From positions 1,781,501-1,845,500 of the forward strand of contig NC_017956.1 in assembly GCF_000264455.2 (NCBI RefSeq): DNA of 64,000 nucleotides. The letters run 5' to 3'. This DNA is from Tistrella mobilis KA081020-065. GTDB lineage: Bacteria > Pseudomonadota > Alphaproteobacteria > Tistrellales > Tistrellaceae. Below, piece after piece: positions 1-7,024 of the stretch. The notes under the pieces are model-generated. The model saw only the letters and a list, made by a program, of their open reading frames with translations, was not told the origin of the DNA and searched no databases. Position 1 is the stretch's first letter. The number at the start of each line of letters is the position of its first letter. The position numbers and the translations under genes are program-made.

Positions 1-990
1 CTCGGCGGTGCTGATCACGCTGCGCTGGAAGCGCAGATCCATGAAGCCGGTCAGGACGAGGATGGCGATCAGCGCGGCGCCCGAAATGTAGATCGGGACG
101 GGGCTGCGATCCGGATCGCGGGCTGCACCCAGCATCAGCGAGCCGACCGCGCCGACCGCAGCTGCCTCCGTCGGCGTCGCCAGGCCGCCGAGGATCGACC
201 CCAGCACAGCGATGATCAGCACCAGTGGCGGAACCAGGGCGCTGAAGATGCGCTTGCCGAAACCAGGACCCCGACCCACTGCAACCTCTTCTTCAGAGAG
301 TGCGGGCGAGCCGGTCGGGTTGATGATGCCGGCGAAGACCTGATACAGGATGTAGATGCCGACCAGCATCAGGCCCGGGATCAGCGCGCCGGCAAAGAGG
401 TCGCCAACCGAGACGGTATCCGGCGAGAAGATGCCCATCTTGAGCTGCGCCTGCTGATAGGCGGAGCCCATGACGTCACCCAGCAAGACCAGCACGATCG
501 AGGGCGGGATGATCTGGCCGAGCGTGCCTGCCGCGGCGATACTGCCTGTGGCAAGACGCGGGTCGTAGCCGCGCTTCAGCATGGTCGGCAGCGCGATCAG
601 ACCCATGGTCACCACCGTCGCGCCGACTATGCCGGTCGATGCTGCAAGCAGGGCACCCACCACCGAGACCGAGATGCCGAGGCCGCCGCGCAGGCGGCCG
701 AACAGCAGACCCATCGTCTCCAGCAGTTCCTCAGCAACCTTGGATCGTTCCAGCACCACGCCCATGAACACGAACAGCGGCACGGCGACCAGCGTCTCGT
801 TGGTCATGGTGCCGAAGATGCGCTGGGGCAGGAAACTGAGGAACGACAGGTCGAAGACGCCGAGGGCGTTGCCGACAAAGGCGAAGATGATCGATACGCC
901 GCCGAGCGTAAAGGCGACCGGAAAGCCCATGAGCAACGCCCCGACCAGGACGAGGAACATGGCGATGTCGAGATAGTCCTTGATCAGCAT
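1..990 (-). CDS. dctM: TRAP transporter large permease (DctM), cut by left edge
   Basis: This is the multi-spanning subunit of a tripartite ATP-independent periplasmic transporter, which moves the substrate with an ion gradient. Translation from the ATG at 990 gives successive hydrophobic segments and DctM-type stretches such as GTLGQIIPPS and LATPTEAAA. The frame stays open to base 1, so the C-terminal part (about a quarter of the usual 430 residues) lies outside. It follows the small permease gene by four bases, and the three binding-protein genes upstream probably feed it. The family call is firm; the substrate is unknown, although the partner binding proteins look TakP-like (2-oxo acids). 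Confidence 0.93.
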   Translation of the reverse strand, partial: MLIKDYLDIAMFLVLVGALLMGFPVAFTLGGVSIIFAFVGNALGVFDLSFLSFLPQRIFGTMTNETLVAVPLFVFMGVVLERSKVAEELLETMGLLFGRLRGGLGISVSVVGALLAASTGIVGATVVTMGLIALPTMLKRGYDPRLATGSIAAAGTLGQIIPPSIVLVLLGDVMGSAYQQAQLKMGIFSPDTVSVGDLFAGALIPGLMLVGIYILYQVFAGIINPTGSPALSEEEVAVGRGPGFGKRIFSALVPPLVLIIAVLGSILGGLATPTEAAAVGAVGSLMLGAARDPDRSPVPIYISGAALIAILVLTGFMDLRFQRSVISTAE

Positions 991-994
991 GGCG

Positions 995-1536
995 TTACGC
1001 AGCCCCGCCCGTCCGAGACTTGTTGGTATCCGCCAGGCCGGCGATCACCAGGATCGAGCGTAGCGCCAGCGCCACGCCCTGAATGCCGACCAGGACCGTG
1101 AAGGCCAGGATGGTGGTTTTGAACAGATAGACGCCGGGCAGACCACTGGTCTCGTTGGATGCCTCCTTCACCGCCCAGGATGAGGCGACGTAAGGGTAGG
1201 CGACATCCCAGATGACGTAGATGAACGGAGCGAGGAAGACGATGCAACCGATCAGATCGACCATCGCCTTCTTGCGGGGTTTGCTTCGCCATAGAACACG
1301 TCGACCCGGACGTGCGCGTCGTAGAGCAGCGCATAGCCCGCAGCGACGAGGAACAGGACGCCGTGCATGATCAGGATCGATTCCTGAACCGCGATCGCGC
1401 CAACGCCATAGACGTAGCGCATCAGCACGATTCCGAACTGCACGACCACCAGCACGAGAGCAAGCCAGGAAACGACTCGTCCGATCCCTTCGTTCACCGC
1501 GTCCACGGCGCTTGCAAGCGCTCTGAGGGCGTTCAC
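995..1536 (-). pseudogene. dctQ: TRAP small permease (DctQ), frameshifted
   Basis: DctQ is the four-helix small membrane subunit that joins the binding protein to DctM. The GTG at 1536 has an AGGAGG Shine-Dalgarno six bases upstream and opens a frame with two membrane helices (VVSWLALVLVVVQFGIVLM; VLFLVAAGYALLY) and the family stretch DAHVRVDVFYGEANP. The frame then runs into a stop near 1252. The family sequence resumes in another frame as RKKAMVDLIGC and continues with two more helices to 995. The break falls at a run of four G on the plus strand (1276-1279); one extra G would restore a continuous protein of about 180 residues. It is either a real inactivating or phase-variable change or a sequencing error. 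Confidence 0.85.
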
Positions 1537-1955
1537 GGTGTTCCCTCCTAATGGGTTCTTTGTGCCTTCACAGGCGGCTGCTGGGGGAGCGATCGGCCAC
1601 AACCCGGCCGAAACGTGCTCCTTGTATAGAAGAAGCGCTCTGAAATTGCAGTCTTTTTGTCATTTTTTGACAGATCAGCGCGCGTTTTCGTTCCTGCGAA
1701 CGATCCGACTTAAAGTTCGCCAAGTCATCGACGCAAGATGTCTTGCAGTCGTCGATTTATGAAACGACGTTTCAAAGCTCATCCGCCACGGAGCGTAAAG
1801 GTTGATCAGTGATCCATCTTTGTGCCGCAATGTGGAACGCTGCCGCCCGTACAAAAAAACCCGTGTCTCCGCGGTGATGCAGGCGGTGACACGGGCTCGG
1901 CTTGTCTGCGGCACAACGGGATGGGTACGGGCCAAGGCCCATACCCTGCGCGACC
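1537..1955. other. Intergenic region upstream of dctQ
   Basis: There is no gene in this stretch of about 420 bases. It holds the terminator of the binding-protein gene on its right (1853-1895) and three inverted repeats: 1727-1756, 1761-1773 (GAAACGACGTTTC) and 1658-1672 (TGTCA-N5-TGACA). A possible minus-strand -10 (TATACA) lies at 1623-1628 with only a weak -35. It probably contains the dctQM promoter and its operator. Confidence 0.5.
1853..1895 (-). terminator. Rho-independent terminator after the first TRAP binding protein
   Basis: Read on the minus strand, this is an eight-base stem (CCCGTGTC/GACACGGG), extended by CCGC/GCGG beyond a T-T mismatch. Seven T follow directly (the plus-strand A run at 1853-1859). 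It lies about 60 bases after the stop codon at 1956, so it would separate expression of the binding protein from dctQM. Confidence 0.85.
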
Positions 1956-3065
1956 TCAGACCGCGAACTTCGGACCTGCGGCCCGGATGTTCAGATAGGG
2001 CTGCTCAGCATGCTGCTGCCAGGTCATGCTGTTGTTGCGGAAGGTGTAGTAGCTCTTGACGATCCGCTTGAGGATGTCGTCACCGCCGCCGCTGAGCTCG
2101 TTGATGAACGACTCGGCAGCGTCACCCAGGGCCTTGTAGACCGGGTCAGGGAAGGGGCGGACCTTCACGCCGTGCTCGTTGATCAGGGTTGCGACCGCAG
2201 CGGAGTTGCGGACGATGAACTGACCGACGCCCTCCTGGTAGTCGCTGTAGGCGGCCTGACGGACGATCGCCTTCAGATCATCCGGCAGTTCATCCCAGTG
2301 CTTCTTGCCGATGCCCATCTCGATGGTGGCCGAGGGCTCACCGATGCCGGGGGTGTAGTAGTTCTTCGCAACCCGATGCAGACCGAAGGCCAGATCGTTC
2401 CAGGGGCCGACCCAGTCTGCCGCATCGACGGTGCCCGACTGCATGGCCTGGAAGATTTCCCCACCGGGCAGCTGAACCACGTTGCAGCCAAGCCGGCGGA
2501 AGATTTCCGCGTTCAGGCCGGCGGTGCGGAACTTCAGGCCCTTCAGGTCGTCGGGAGTGTTGATCTCCTTGGCGAACCAGCCGACCGCCTGCGCACAGGT
2601 GTTGACCGCCGGGAAAGCCTTTACGCCGAAAGGTGCGTAGAGCTCGTCCTGGAGCTTCTCACCGTCGCCGATCGCCCACCAGGCAAACTGTTCGGCGGCA
2701 TAGAGACCATAAGGTGCCGTGGTGAAGAAATGGAAACCGGGATGCTTGCCGCCATAGTAATAAGCGGCCGAGTGATAGATTTCCGCAGCCCCCTGCTGCA
2801 CGGCATCGAAGGCACCGAAAGCCGGCACCAGTTCACCGGCGGCGAAGACCTTCACGGTCAGCCGTCCGCCGCTCATGGTGGTGATCTTCTGCGCGATGCT
2901 CTCCGCGGCCGTCCCGAGGCCGGGGAAGTTCTTCGGCCACGAGGTGACCATGCGCCACTCGATCTTGCCCTGCGCGATGGCCGGCGCCGGGAAGTTGGAA
3001 GCGGCGACGGCGGCGGCAGCGGCACCCGCGGCGGCCGATCCCTTGAGGAACGAACGACGATCCAT
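1956..3065 (-). CDS. TRAP transporter substrate-binding protein, TakP-like (copy 1)
   Basis: This is a 369-residue periplasmic solute receptor of the DctP family. The N-terminus carries a twin-arginine signal (RRSFLKG, residues 3-9) followed by an Ala-rich stretch and a likely cleavage site near residue 31 (AIAQ). The mature protein has SWPKNFPGLGT, the ligand-carboxylate Arg in KFRTAG (Arg180) and SGTVDAADWVGPWNDLAFG, all typical of the TakP branch that binds 2-oxo monocarboxylates with a cation. The ATG at 3065 was chosen over longer frames because it begins the Tat signal and has AGGGAGAG about eight bases upstream. It is the nearest of three paralogues to dctQM and has its own promoter and terminator. 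The substrate is inferred by family only. Confidence 0.92.
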   Translation of the reverse strand: MDRRSFLKGSAAAGAAAAAVAASNFPAPAIAQGKIEWRMVTSWPKNFPGLGTAAESIAQKITTMSGGRLTVKVFAAGELVPAFGAFDAVQQGAAEIYHSAAYYYGGKHPGFHFFTTAPYGLYAAEQFAWWAIGDGEKLQDELYAPFGVKAFPAVNTCAQAVGWFAKEINTPDDLKGLKFRTAGLNAEIFRRLGCNVVQLPGGEIFQAMQSGTVDAADWVGPWNDLAFGLHRVAKNYYTPGIGEPSATIEMGIGKKHWDELPDDLKAIVRQAAYSDYQEGVGQFIVRNSAAVATLINEHGVKVRPFPDPVYKALGDAAESFINELSGGGDDILKRIVKSYYTFRNNSMTWQQHAEQPYLNIRAAGPKFAV

Positions 3066-3256
3066 CGATCGGTCTCTCCCTGATGAATTTTTTGGCAGCT
3101 TTTCGTGCGTTTTGGTCGGTTGCCCGACGTCCCCGGATCCGGCGGGGGGCGGATCGCCGGCGAACGTAGAGATACCCCCGAAACCATCGCCGGTCCGGCC
3201 CCTCCCTGGCCGCGGGTCTCCGCCGCGATCAGGCCCCGGCCCGACGATCTGGGGGT

Positions 3257-3284
3257 AGTATAAGGGGTCATCGAGTGAACGCAA
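3257..3284 (-). promoter_or_regulatory. Candidate sigma-70 promoter for TRAP binding protein copy 1
   Basis: On the minus strand, TTGCGT at 3284-3279 and TATACT at 3262-3257 are separated by 16 bases. The -10 matches the consensus at five of six positions. The assignment rests on sequence match and position only. Confidence 0.45.
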
Positions 3285-3419
3285 GCTGACATGGTGAGAT
3301 TGGGTCAGTAATGTTCACCCAATCGGATCAAGGCTTCTGTTGTGTTGCGACGCAAAATACGATGATGCAATGCAATGCAAATCGGTGCCGAGCACCTGTC
3401 CGACGGGATAGAAATGATC

Positions 3420-3460
3420 TGGCCCTTGCGCCTTTACCAAAAGGAAACACGCAAGGGCCA
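3420..3460 (-). terminator. Hairpin after TRAP binding protein copy 2
   Basis: GGCCCTTGCG at 3421-3430 pairs with CGCAAGGGCC at 3450-3459, about 30 bases after the copy 2 stop codon. No T run follows on the minus strand, so it may stabilise the mRNA 3' end rather than terminate on its own. Confidence 0.5.
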
Positions 3461-3490
3461 TGACTGCCGTGCGAAGTTCGCGCGTAGGTA

Positions 3491-4591
3491 TCAGTCGGTA
3501 AAGGCGGGACCTTTCGCCCGCGCGTTCAGATAGGGCTGCTCGGCATGGCGAGTCCAGGTCATGCAGTCGTTCCGGAAGCCGTAATAGCTGGCCCAGACTT
3601 TCTTGAGCAGATCGTCGCCACCGTCGCGCAGACGCAACATGATGCTCTCGCCGGCTTTGGCGAGTGCGTCATTCACCGTATCGGGGAAGGGCTGCACTTT
3701 CACGCCGTGCTCGGTCTGTAGCGCCTTGAGCGCCGAGGCGTTGCGAATAAGGAACTCCGAAACATTGGCCTGATACTCGGAAATCGCTGCCTCGCGGACG
3801 ACCGCCTTCAGATCGTCGGGCAGGGCATCCCAATGTTTGCGGCCGATGCCGATCTCGACAGCACCCTGGCCCTCGCCGATACCGGGGGTGTAGTAGTTCT
3901 TCGCCAGACGATGCAGCCCGAAGGCCAGATCGTTCCAGGGCCCTACCCATTCCGCAGCATCGATCATGCCGCTCTGGAAGGCCTGAAACATCTCCCGTCC
4001 CGGCAGCTGGACGACGTTGCAGCCGGCTTCACGCCAGAGTTCGCCGTTCAGTCCCGCGGTGCGGAACTTCAACCCCTTCAGGTCATCCGGGCCGGTGATC
4101 TCGCGCGCAAACCAGCCCGCGGCCTGGGCGCTGGTGTTGGCGGCCGGGATGGCCTTGATGCCGAACGGGGCGTACAGTTCGTCCTGCAGCTTTTCACCGT
4201 CGCCATACAGCCACCAGGCCATGTGTTCGGGCGCGTACATGCCGAAAGGCACGCTGGTGTAAAAGTTGAGCGCGGGGTGCTTGCCGCCGTAATAATAGGC
4301 GGCTGAATGGTAGGCTTCGGCAGCCCCCTGCTGGACTGCGTCGAACACGCCGAAAGCCGGCACGAGTTCATCCGCGGCATACAGCTTCACGGTCAACCGG
4401 CCGCCGCTCATCCTGGTGATTTTCTGTGCGAGACGTTCGGCTGTGGTACCGAGGCCGGGAAAGTTCTTCGGCCAGGACGTGATCAACCGCCATTCGATGC
4501 GGCCCTCGGCGATGGCCGGGGCGGCGAAGGTGGTGGCAGCGGCTGCAGCGCCGGTGGCAACGCTGCGCTTGATGAATGAACGGCGGTCCAT
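3491..4591 (-). CDS. TRAP transporter substrate-binding protein, TakP-like (copy 2)
   Basis: This is a 366-residue periplasmic receptor paralogous to its two neighbours. It has a Tat-type N-terminus (MDRRSFIKR), the stretch SWPKNFPGLGT, the Arg of KFRTAG and the block MIDAAEWVGPWNDLAFG followed by KNYYTPGIGE. The start at 4591 is preceded by GGAAG and opens the signal peptide. It differs from copy 1 across the ligand region (for example GEGQGAVE against GEPSATIE), so the three copies may recognise different but related organic acids. A hairpin follows it, and the terminator of copy 3 precedes it, so it is probably a separate transcription unit. No dedicated permease genes accompany it within the window. 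Confidence 0.92.
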   Translation of the reverse strand: MDRRSFIKRSVATGAAAAATTFAAPAIAEGRIEWRLITSWPKNFPGLGTTAERLAQKITRMSGGRLTVKLYAADELVPAFGVFDAVQQGAAEAYHSAAYYYGGKHPALNFYTSVPFGMYAPEHMAWWLYGDGEKLQDELYAPFGIKAIPAANTSAQAAGWFAREITGPDDLKGLKFRTAGLNGELWREAGCNVVQLPGREMFQAFQSGMIDAAEWVGPWNDLAFGLHRLAKNYYTPGIGEGQGAVEIGIGRKHWDALPDDLKAVVREAAISEYQANVSEFLIRNASALKALQTEHGVKVQPFPDTVNDALAKAGESIMLRLRDGGDDLLKKVWASYYGFRNDCMTWTRHAEQPYLNARAKGPAFTD

Positions 4592-4703
4592 CGGCCGGTC
4601 TTCCTTGCACGGTTCCTGAAACCCGATGGACATACCCCCAACGGTATACCACCGGGGGACCTGTCTAGGCCCGGGCGCCGCTGCTGTCCAGGAGCATCTG
4701 CAG

Positions 4704-4741
4704 AAAAATGATGCGCCGCACCAGATGATGGTGCGGCGCAT
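4704..4741 (-). terminator. Rho-independent terminator after TRAP binding protein copy 3
   Basis: A perfect 12-base stem (ATGCGCCGCACC with GGTGCGGCGCAT) encloses a seven-base loop. On the minus strand it is followed closely by five T (plus-strand A at 4704-4708). It lies 36 bases after the copy 3 stop codon. Confidence 0.88.
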
Positions 4742-4776
4742 TCTTGCGTTTGGCAGACTTGAAGATCGGGTGCGGA

Positions 4777-5889
4777 TCAGCCGACCGGGATGGGGTCGAA
4801 CTTCGCCCGGAGTGCCAGGTAGCCGCCTTCGGCACTGTTGCCATAGGTGCGGGCATGGTCGAGATAGGTCATGTACGAGGTCCAGGCCCGCCGGGTCACG
4901 TCGTCGCCGCGATCGCGCAGTTCCAGGGCGACCGCACGGGCGGCATCGGCCAGTACCTTCTGGACCTCGTCAGGGAAGGTCCGGACCTGGACGCCATGCT
5001 CGTTCTTCAACACCACCATCGCCTCGGCGTTGCGGGTGAAGTACTCGGTGAAGGCGGTCTCGTATTCGGCCGCGCAGGCGCTGCGGATGATCGCCTGCAG
5101 ATCTTCGGGAAGTTCGTTCCAGTGCTTCTCGGAGACACCGAGCTCGGCCACGGCGCAGGGCTCGTTGGTGCCGGCGACGTAGTAGTTCTTGGTGATGCGA
5201 TGCAGGCCGAATGCCAGATCGTTCCAGGGGCCGATCCATTCGGCCGCGTCGACGGTGCCCGACTGCATGGCCTGGAAGATGTCTCCGGGCGGCAGGGTCA
5301 CGACATTGACGCCAAGCCGGCGCAGGATTTCGGCGTTGAGGCCGGCGGTCCGCATCTTGAGGCCCTTCAGGTCCTCGACCGTCTTGATTTCCTTGTTGAA
5401 CCAACCGGCGGCCTGGACGCCGGTGTTGATGCAGGGCAGGGCCTTGATGCCGAAAGGCCTGGTCATCTCGTCCTGCAGCGCTTCACCGCCACCATGCAGC
5501 CACCAGCCATGGGCTTCCCAGGCGGTCATGCCGAGCGGGATGGAGGTGAACAGGGTCAGGCCCGGATTCTTGCCGGCGAAATAGTAGCTGGGGCTGTGAT
5601 AGCACTCGGCAGCGCCCTGCTGGACCGCATCGAAGGTCCCGAAGGCCGGGGCGAGTTCGCCGGCACCGAACACCTTGATCACCAGACGGCCCGCGCTCAT
5701 CGCCGCGATGCGATCGGCCAGCCGCTGGGCAGAGGTGCCGACACCCGGGAAATTCTTCGGCCAGGATGTGACCATGCGCCATTCGGTGCGCGACTGGGCA
5801 AGCGCGGGTGCCGCAAGGCCGCTGGCGGCCACAGCTGTGGTTGCCGCGGCGGCGACGGCGCCACCGCGGAGGAAGGAACGGCGATTCAT
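4777..5889 (-). CDS. TRAP transporter substrate-binding protein, TakP-like (copy 3)
   Basis: This 370-residue receptor is the most divergent of the three paralogues. It starts with a Tat signal (NRRSFLRGG, then APALAQ as the likely cleavage region). It shares SWPKNFPGVGT, KMRTAGLNAEI and GTVDAAEWIGPWNDLAFG, but has NYYVAGTNEPC where copies 1 and 2 have NYYTPGIGE. The ATG at 5889 follows GGGAGG and begins the twin-arginine signal; the longer frame to 6003 has no support. It lies furthest from dctQM and is bounded by its own promoter (6051-6078) and terminator (4704-4741). Confidence 0.92.
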   Translation of the reverse strand: MNRRSFLRGGAVAAAATTAVAASGLAAPALAQSRTEWRMVTSWPKNFPGVGTSAQRLADRIAAMSAGRLVIKVFGAGELAPAFGTFDAVQQGAAECYHSPSYYFAGKNPGLTLFTSIPLGMTAWEAHGWWLHGGGEALQDEMTRPFGIKALPCINTGVQAAGWFNKEIKTVEDLKGLKMRTAGLNAEILRRLGVNVVTLPPGDIFQAMQSGTVDAAEWIGPWNDLAFGLHRITKNYYVAGTNEPCAVAELGVSEKHWNELPEDLQAIIRSACAAEYETAFTEYFTRNAEAMVVLKNEHGVQVRTFPDEVQKVLADAARAVALELRDRGDDVTRRAWTSYMTYLDHARTYGNSAEGGYLALRAKFDPIPVG

Positions 5890-6030
5890 TTTGGACGGGC
5901 CTCCCCACGTGGATGCTGTTCGGCCCGCTGCCGACGGCCACCGCCGCGCTCTCCCGATGCGGTGGGACCTGGATCTGCCGGTGCCGGGCCGATGGGCGCG
6001 CATACCCCGTCTGCGGGACGGACGAGCCGC

Positions 6031-6048
6031 GCGACCATTCTTGGTCGC
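6031..6048. promoter_or_regulatory. Inverted repeat at the transcription start of TRAP binding protein copy 3
   Basis: GCGACCA-TTCT-TGGTCGC is a perfect seven-base inverted repeat that begins two bases downstream of the TATAAT on the minus strand, so it would overlap the transcription start. That position suits a repressor operator; a 5'-end mRNA hairpin is the alternative. Confidence 0.45.
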
Positions 6049-6050
6049 CG

Positions 6051-6078
6051 ATTATAGGAGGCGTGCGCCGAAAGTGAA
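6051..6078 (-). promoter_or_regulatory. Candidate sigma-70 promoter for TRAP binding protein copy 3
   Basis: A consensus -10 (TATAAT, plus-strand ATTATA at 6051-6056) lies 16 bases from TTCACT (6073-6078) on the minus strand. A better -35 hexamer, TTGACC at 6081-6086, is too far away (24 bases) for normal spacing. Confidence 0.55.
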
Positions 6079-6194
6079 TAGGTCAACCATGCGTTCGCGA
6101 ATACGACCATGCACGCGGCATGCTTTCGCCACCGCTGCGTGCCGCGGTCATAGCGTGAAGGGCGAACAGTCTTCGATGGTGTCGAATACCGGCG

Positions 6195-6923
6195 TCATGC
6201 CTGACGGGGCAGGGGCACCCAGGCGCCATCGACCAGGGCTTCCATCGGGGCGAAGCGGGCCTTGTAGGCCATCTTCCGGCTCTCGGCGATCCAATAGCCG
6301 AGATAGACATAGGGCAATCCCAACTCGCGTGCGCGGTCTATGTGCCAGAGCACGATCCGCGTCCCGAGGCTGCGGCGTGCCGCGTCGGGATCGTAGAATT
6401 TGTAAACGGCCGAGAGCCCGTCGCGCACCCGGTCGGTCAGGCATACGGCGATCAACTGCCCCTCTTCGCCCCGGAATTCGACAACCTGGGTGTCGATGGG
6501 GCTTTCTTCCACCATCATGCGGTAATCATGGAAGGTCATGGTTGCCATCTCGCCATCGGCGTGACGGCTTTTCTGATAGCGCAGGAACAGCTGGTACTGC
6601 TCCTGCGTCGCCGTCAGGGGCACGATGGTATGGGCGAGATCGGCGTTCCGGCGCAATACGGTCCGCTGACTGCGGGTCGGCTCCATACCTGCCACCCGGA
6701 TGCGCACCGGCACGCAGGCCGAGCATCCGGGGCAGGCGGGCCGATAGGCCATGTGCTGCACGCGTCTGAAGCCGGAGCGCAGCAACCAGTCGTAGAAGGA
6801 CTGGGCGTTGGGCACATTCAGATCCGCCACGACGTCCCGCTCCAGCCGGCCTTCGATATAGGGGCACGGATGGGCGACGGTCATGGTGAACAGATGCTGC
6901 GCCCGATGCGGCCACTCCCTCAT
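6195..6923 (-). CDS. bpt: Aspartate/glutamate leucyltransferase (Bpt), bacterial N-end rule
   Basis: This enzyme transfers leucine from Leu-tRNA to proteins with N-terminal Asp or Glu, marking them for ClpS/ClpAP. The protein has the N-terminal Cys motif CPYIEGRLER, a second Cys cluster (CPGCSACVPVRI), the core RYQKSRHADG and the C-terminal block LGYWIAESRKMAYK. Two starts are possible. A GTG at 6971 has no Shine-Dalgarno and would sit almost on the predicted transcription start. The ATG at 6923 has GGAG six bases upstream and places the CPY motif about 19 residues in, as in relatives. I use 6923 (242 residues). The family assignment is strong. Confidence 0.9.
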   Translation of the reverse strand: MREWPHRAQHLFTMTVAHPCPYIEGRLERDVVADLNVPNAQSFYDWLLRSGFRRVQHMAYRPACPGCSACVPVRIRVAGMEPTRSQRTVLRRNADLAHTIVPLTATQEQYQLFLRYQKSRHADGEMATMTFHDYRMMVEESPIDTQVVEFRGEEGQLIAVCLTDRVRDGLSAVYKFYDPDAARRSLGTRIVLWHIDRARELGLPYVYLGYWIAESRKMAYKARFAPMEALVDGAWVPLPRQA

Positions 6924-6979
6924 GGCGATCTCCGAAGGCGGGAGCACGCGCGGCGTGTGACGCGCGTTCACTGACGATA

Positions 6980-7009
6980 ACTATAGCAGTCGCTTCCACC
7001 CCGGACCAA
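6980..7009 (-). promoter_or_regulatory. Candidate promoter for bpt
   Basis: On the minus strand, TTGGTC (plus 7004-7009) and TATAGT (plus 6980-6985) are 18 bases apart, placing +1 near 6973. This argues for the internal ATG at 6923 as the start of bpt, unless the GTG at 6971 is read from a leaderless mRNA. Confidence 0.5.
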
Positions 7010-7024
7010 GGCCCCGCGGGGGCC

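Larger units (their letters stand above)
3066..3490. other. Intergenic region upstream of TRAP binding protein copy 1
   Basis: There is no gene in this 425-base stretch. It contains the copy 1 promoter candidate (3257-3284), the hairpin after copy 2 (3420-3460) and a short ATGCA tandem near 3365-3380. The leader between promoter and start codon is about 185 bases long and very GC-rich; I see no riboswitch fold I can name. Confidence 0.5.
5890..6194. other. Intergenic region between bpt and TRAP binding protein copy 3
   Basis: These 305 bases hold no gene. They carry the promoter of binding protein copy 3 (6051-6078) and an 18-base inverted repeat directly downstream of its -10 (6031-6048). 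I see no convincing terminator for bpt. Confidence 0.5.

Noticed and set aside
3361-3385. Short tandem of ATGCA suspected as a variable repeat
   Set aside because: There are only about three imperfect units, no neighbouring gene effect is evident, and it is too short to call.
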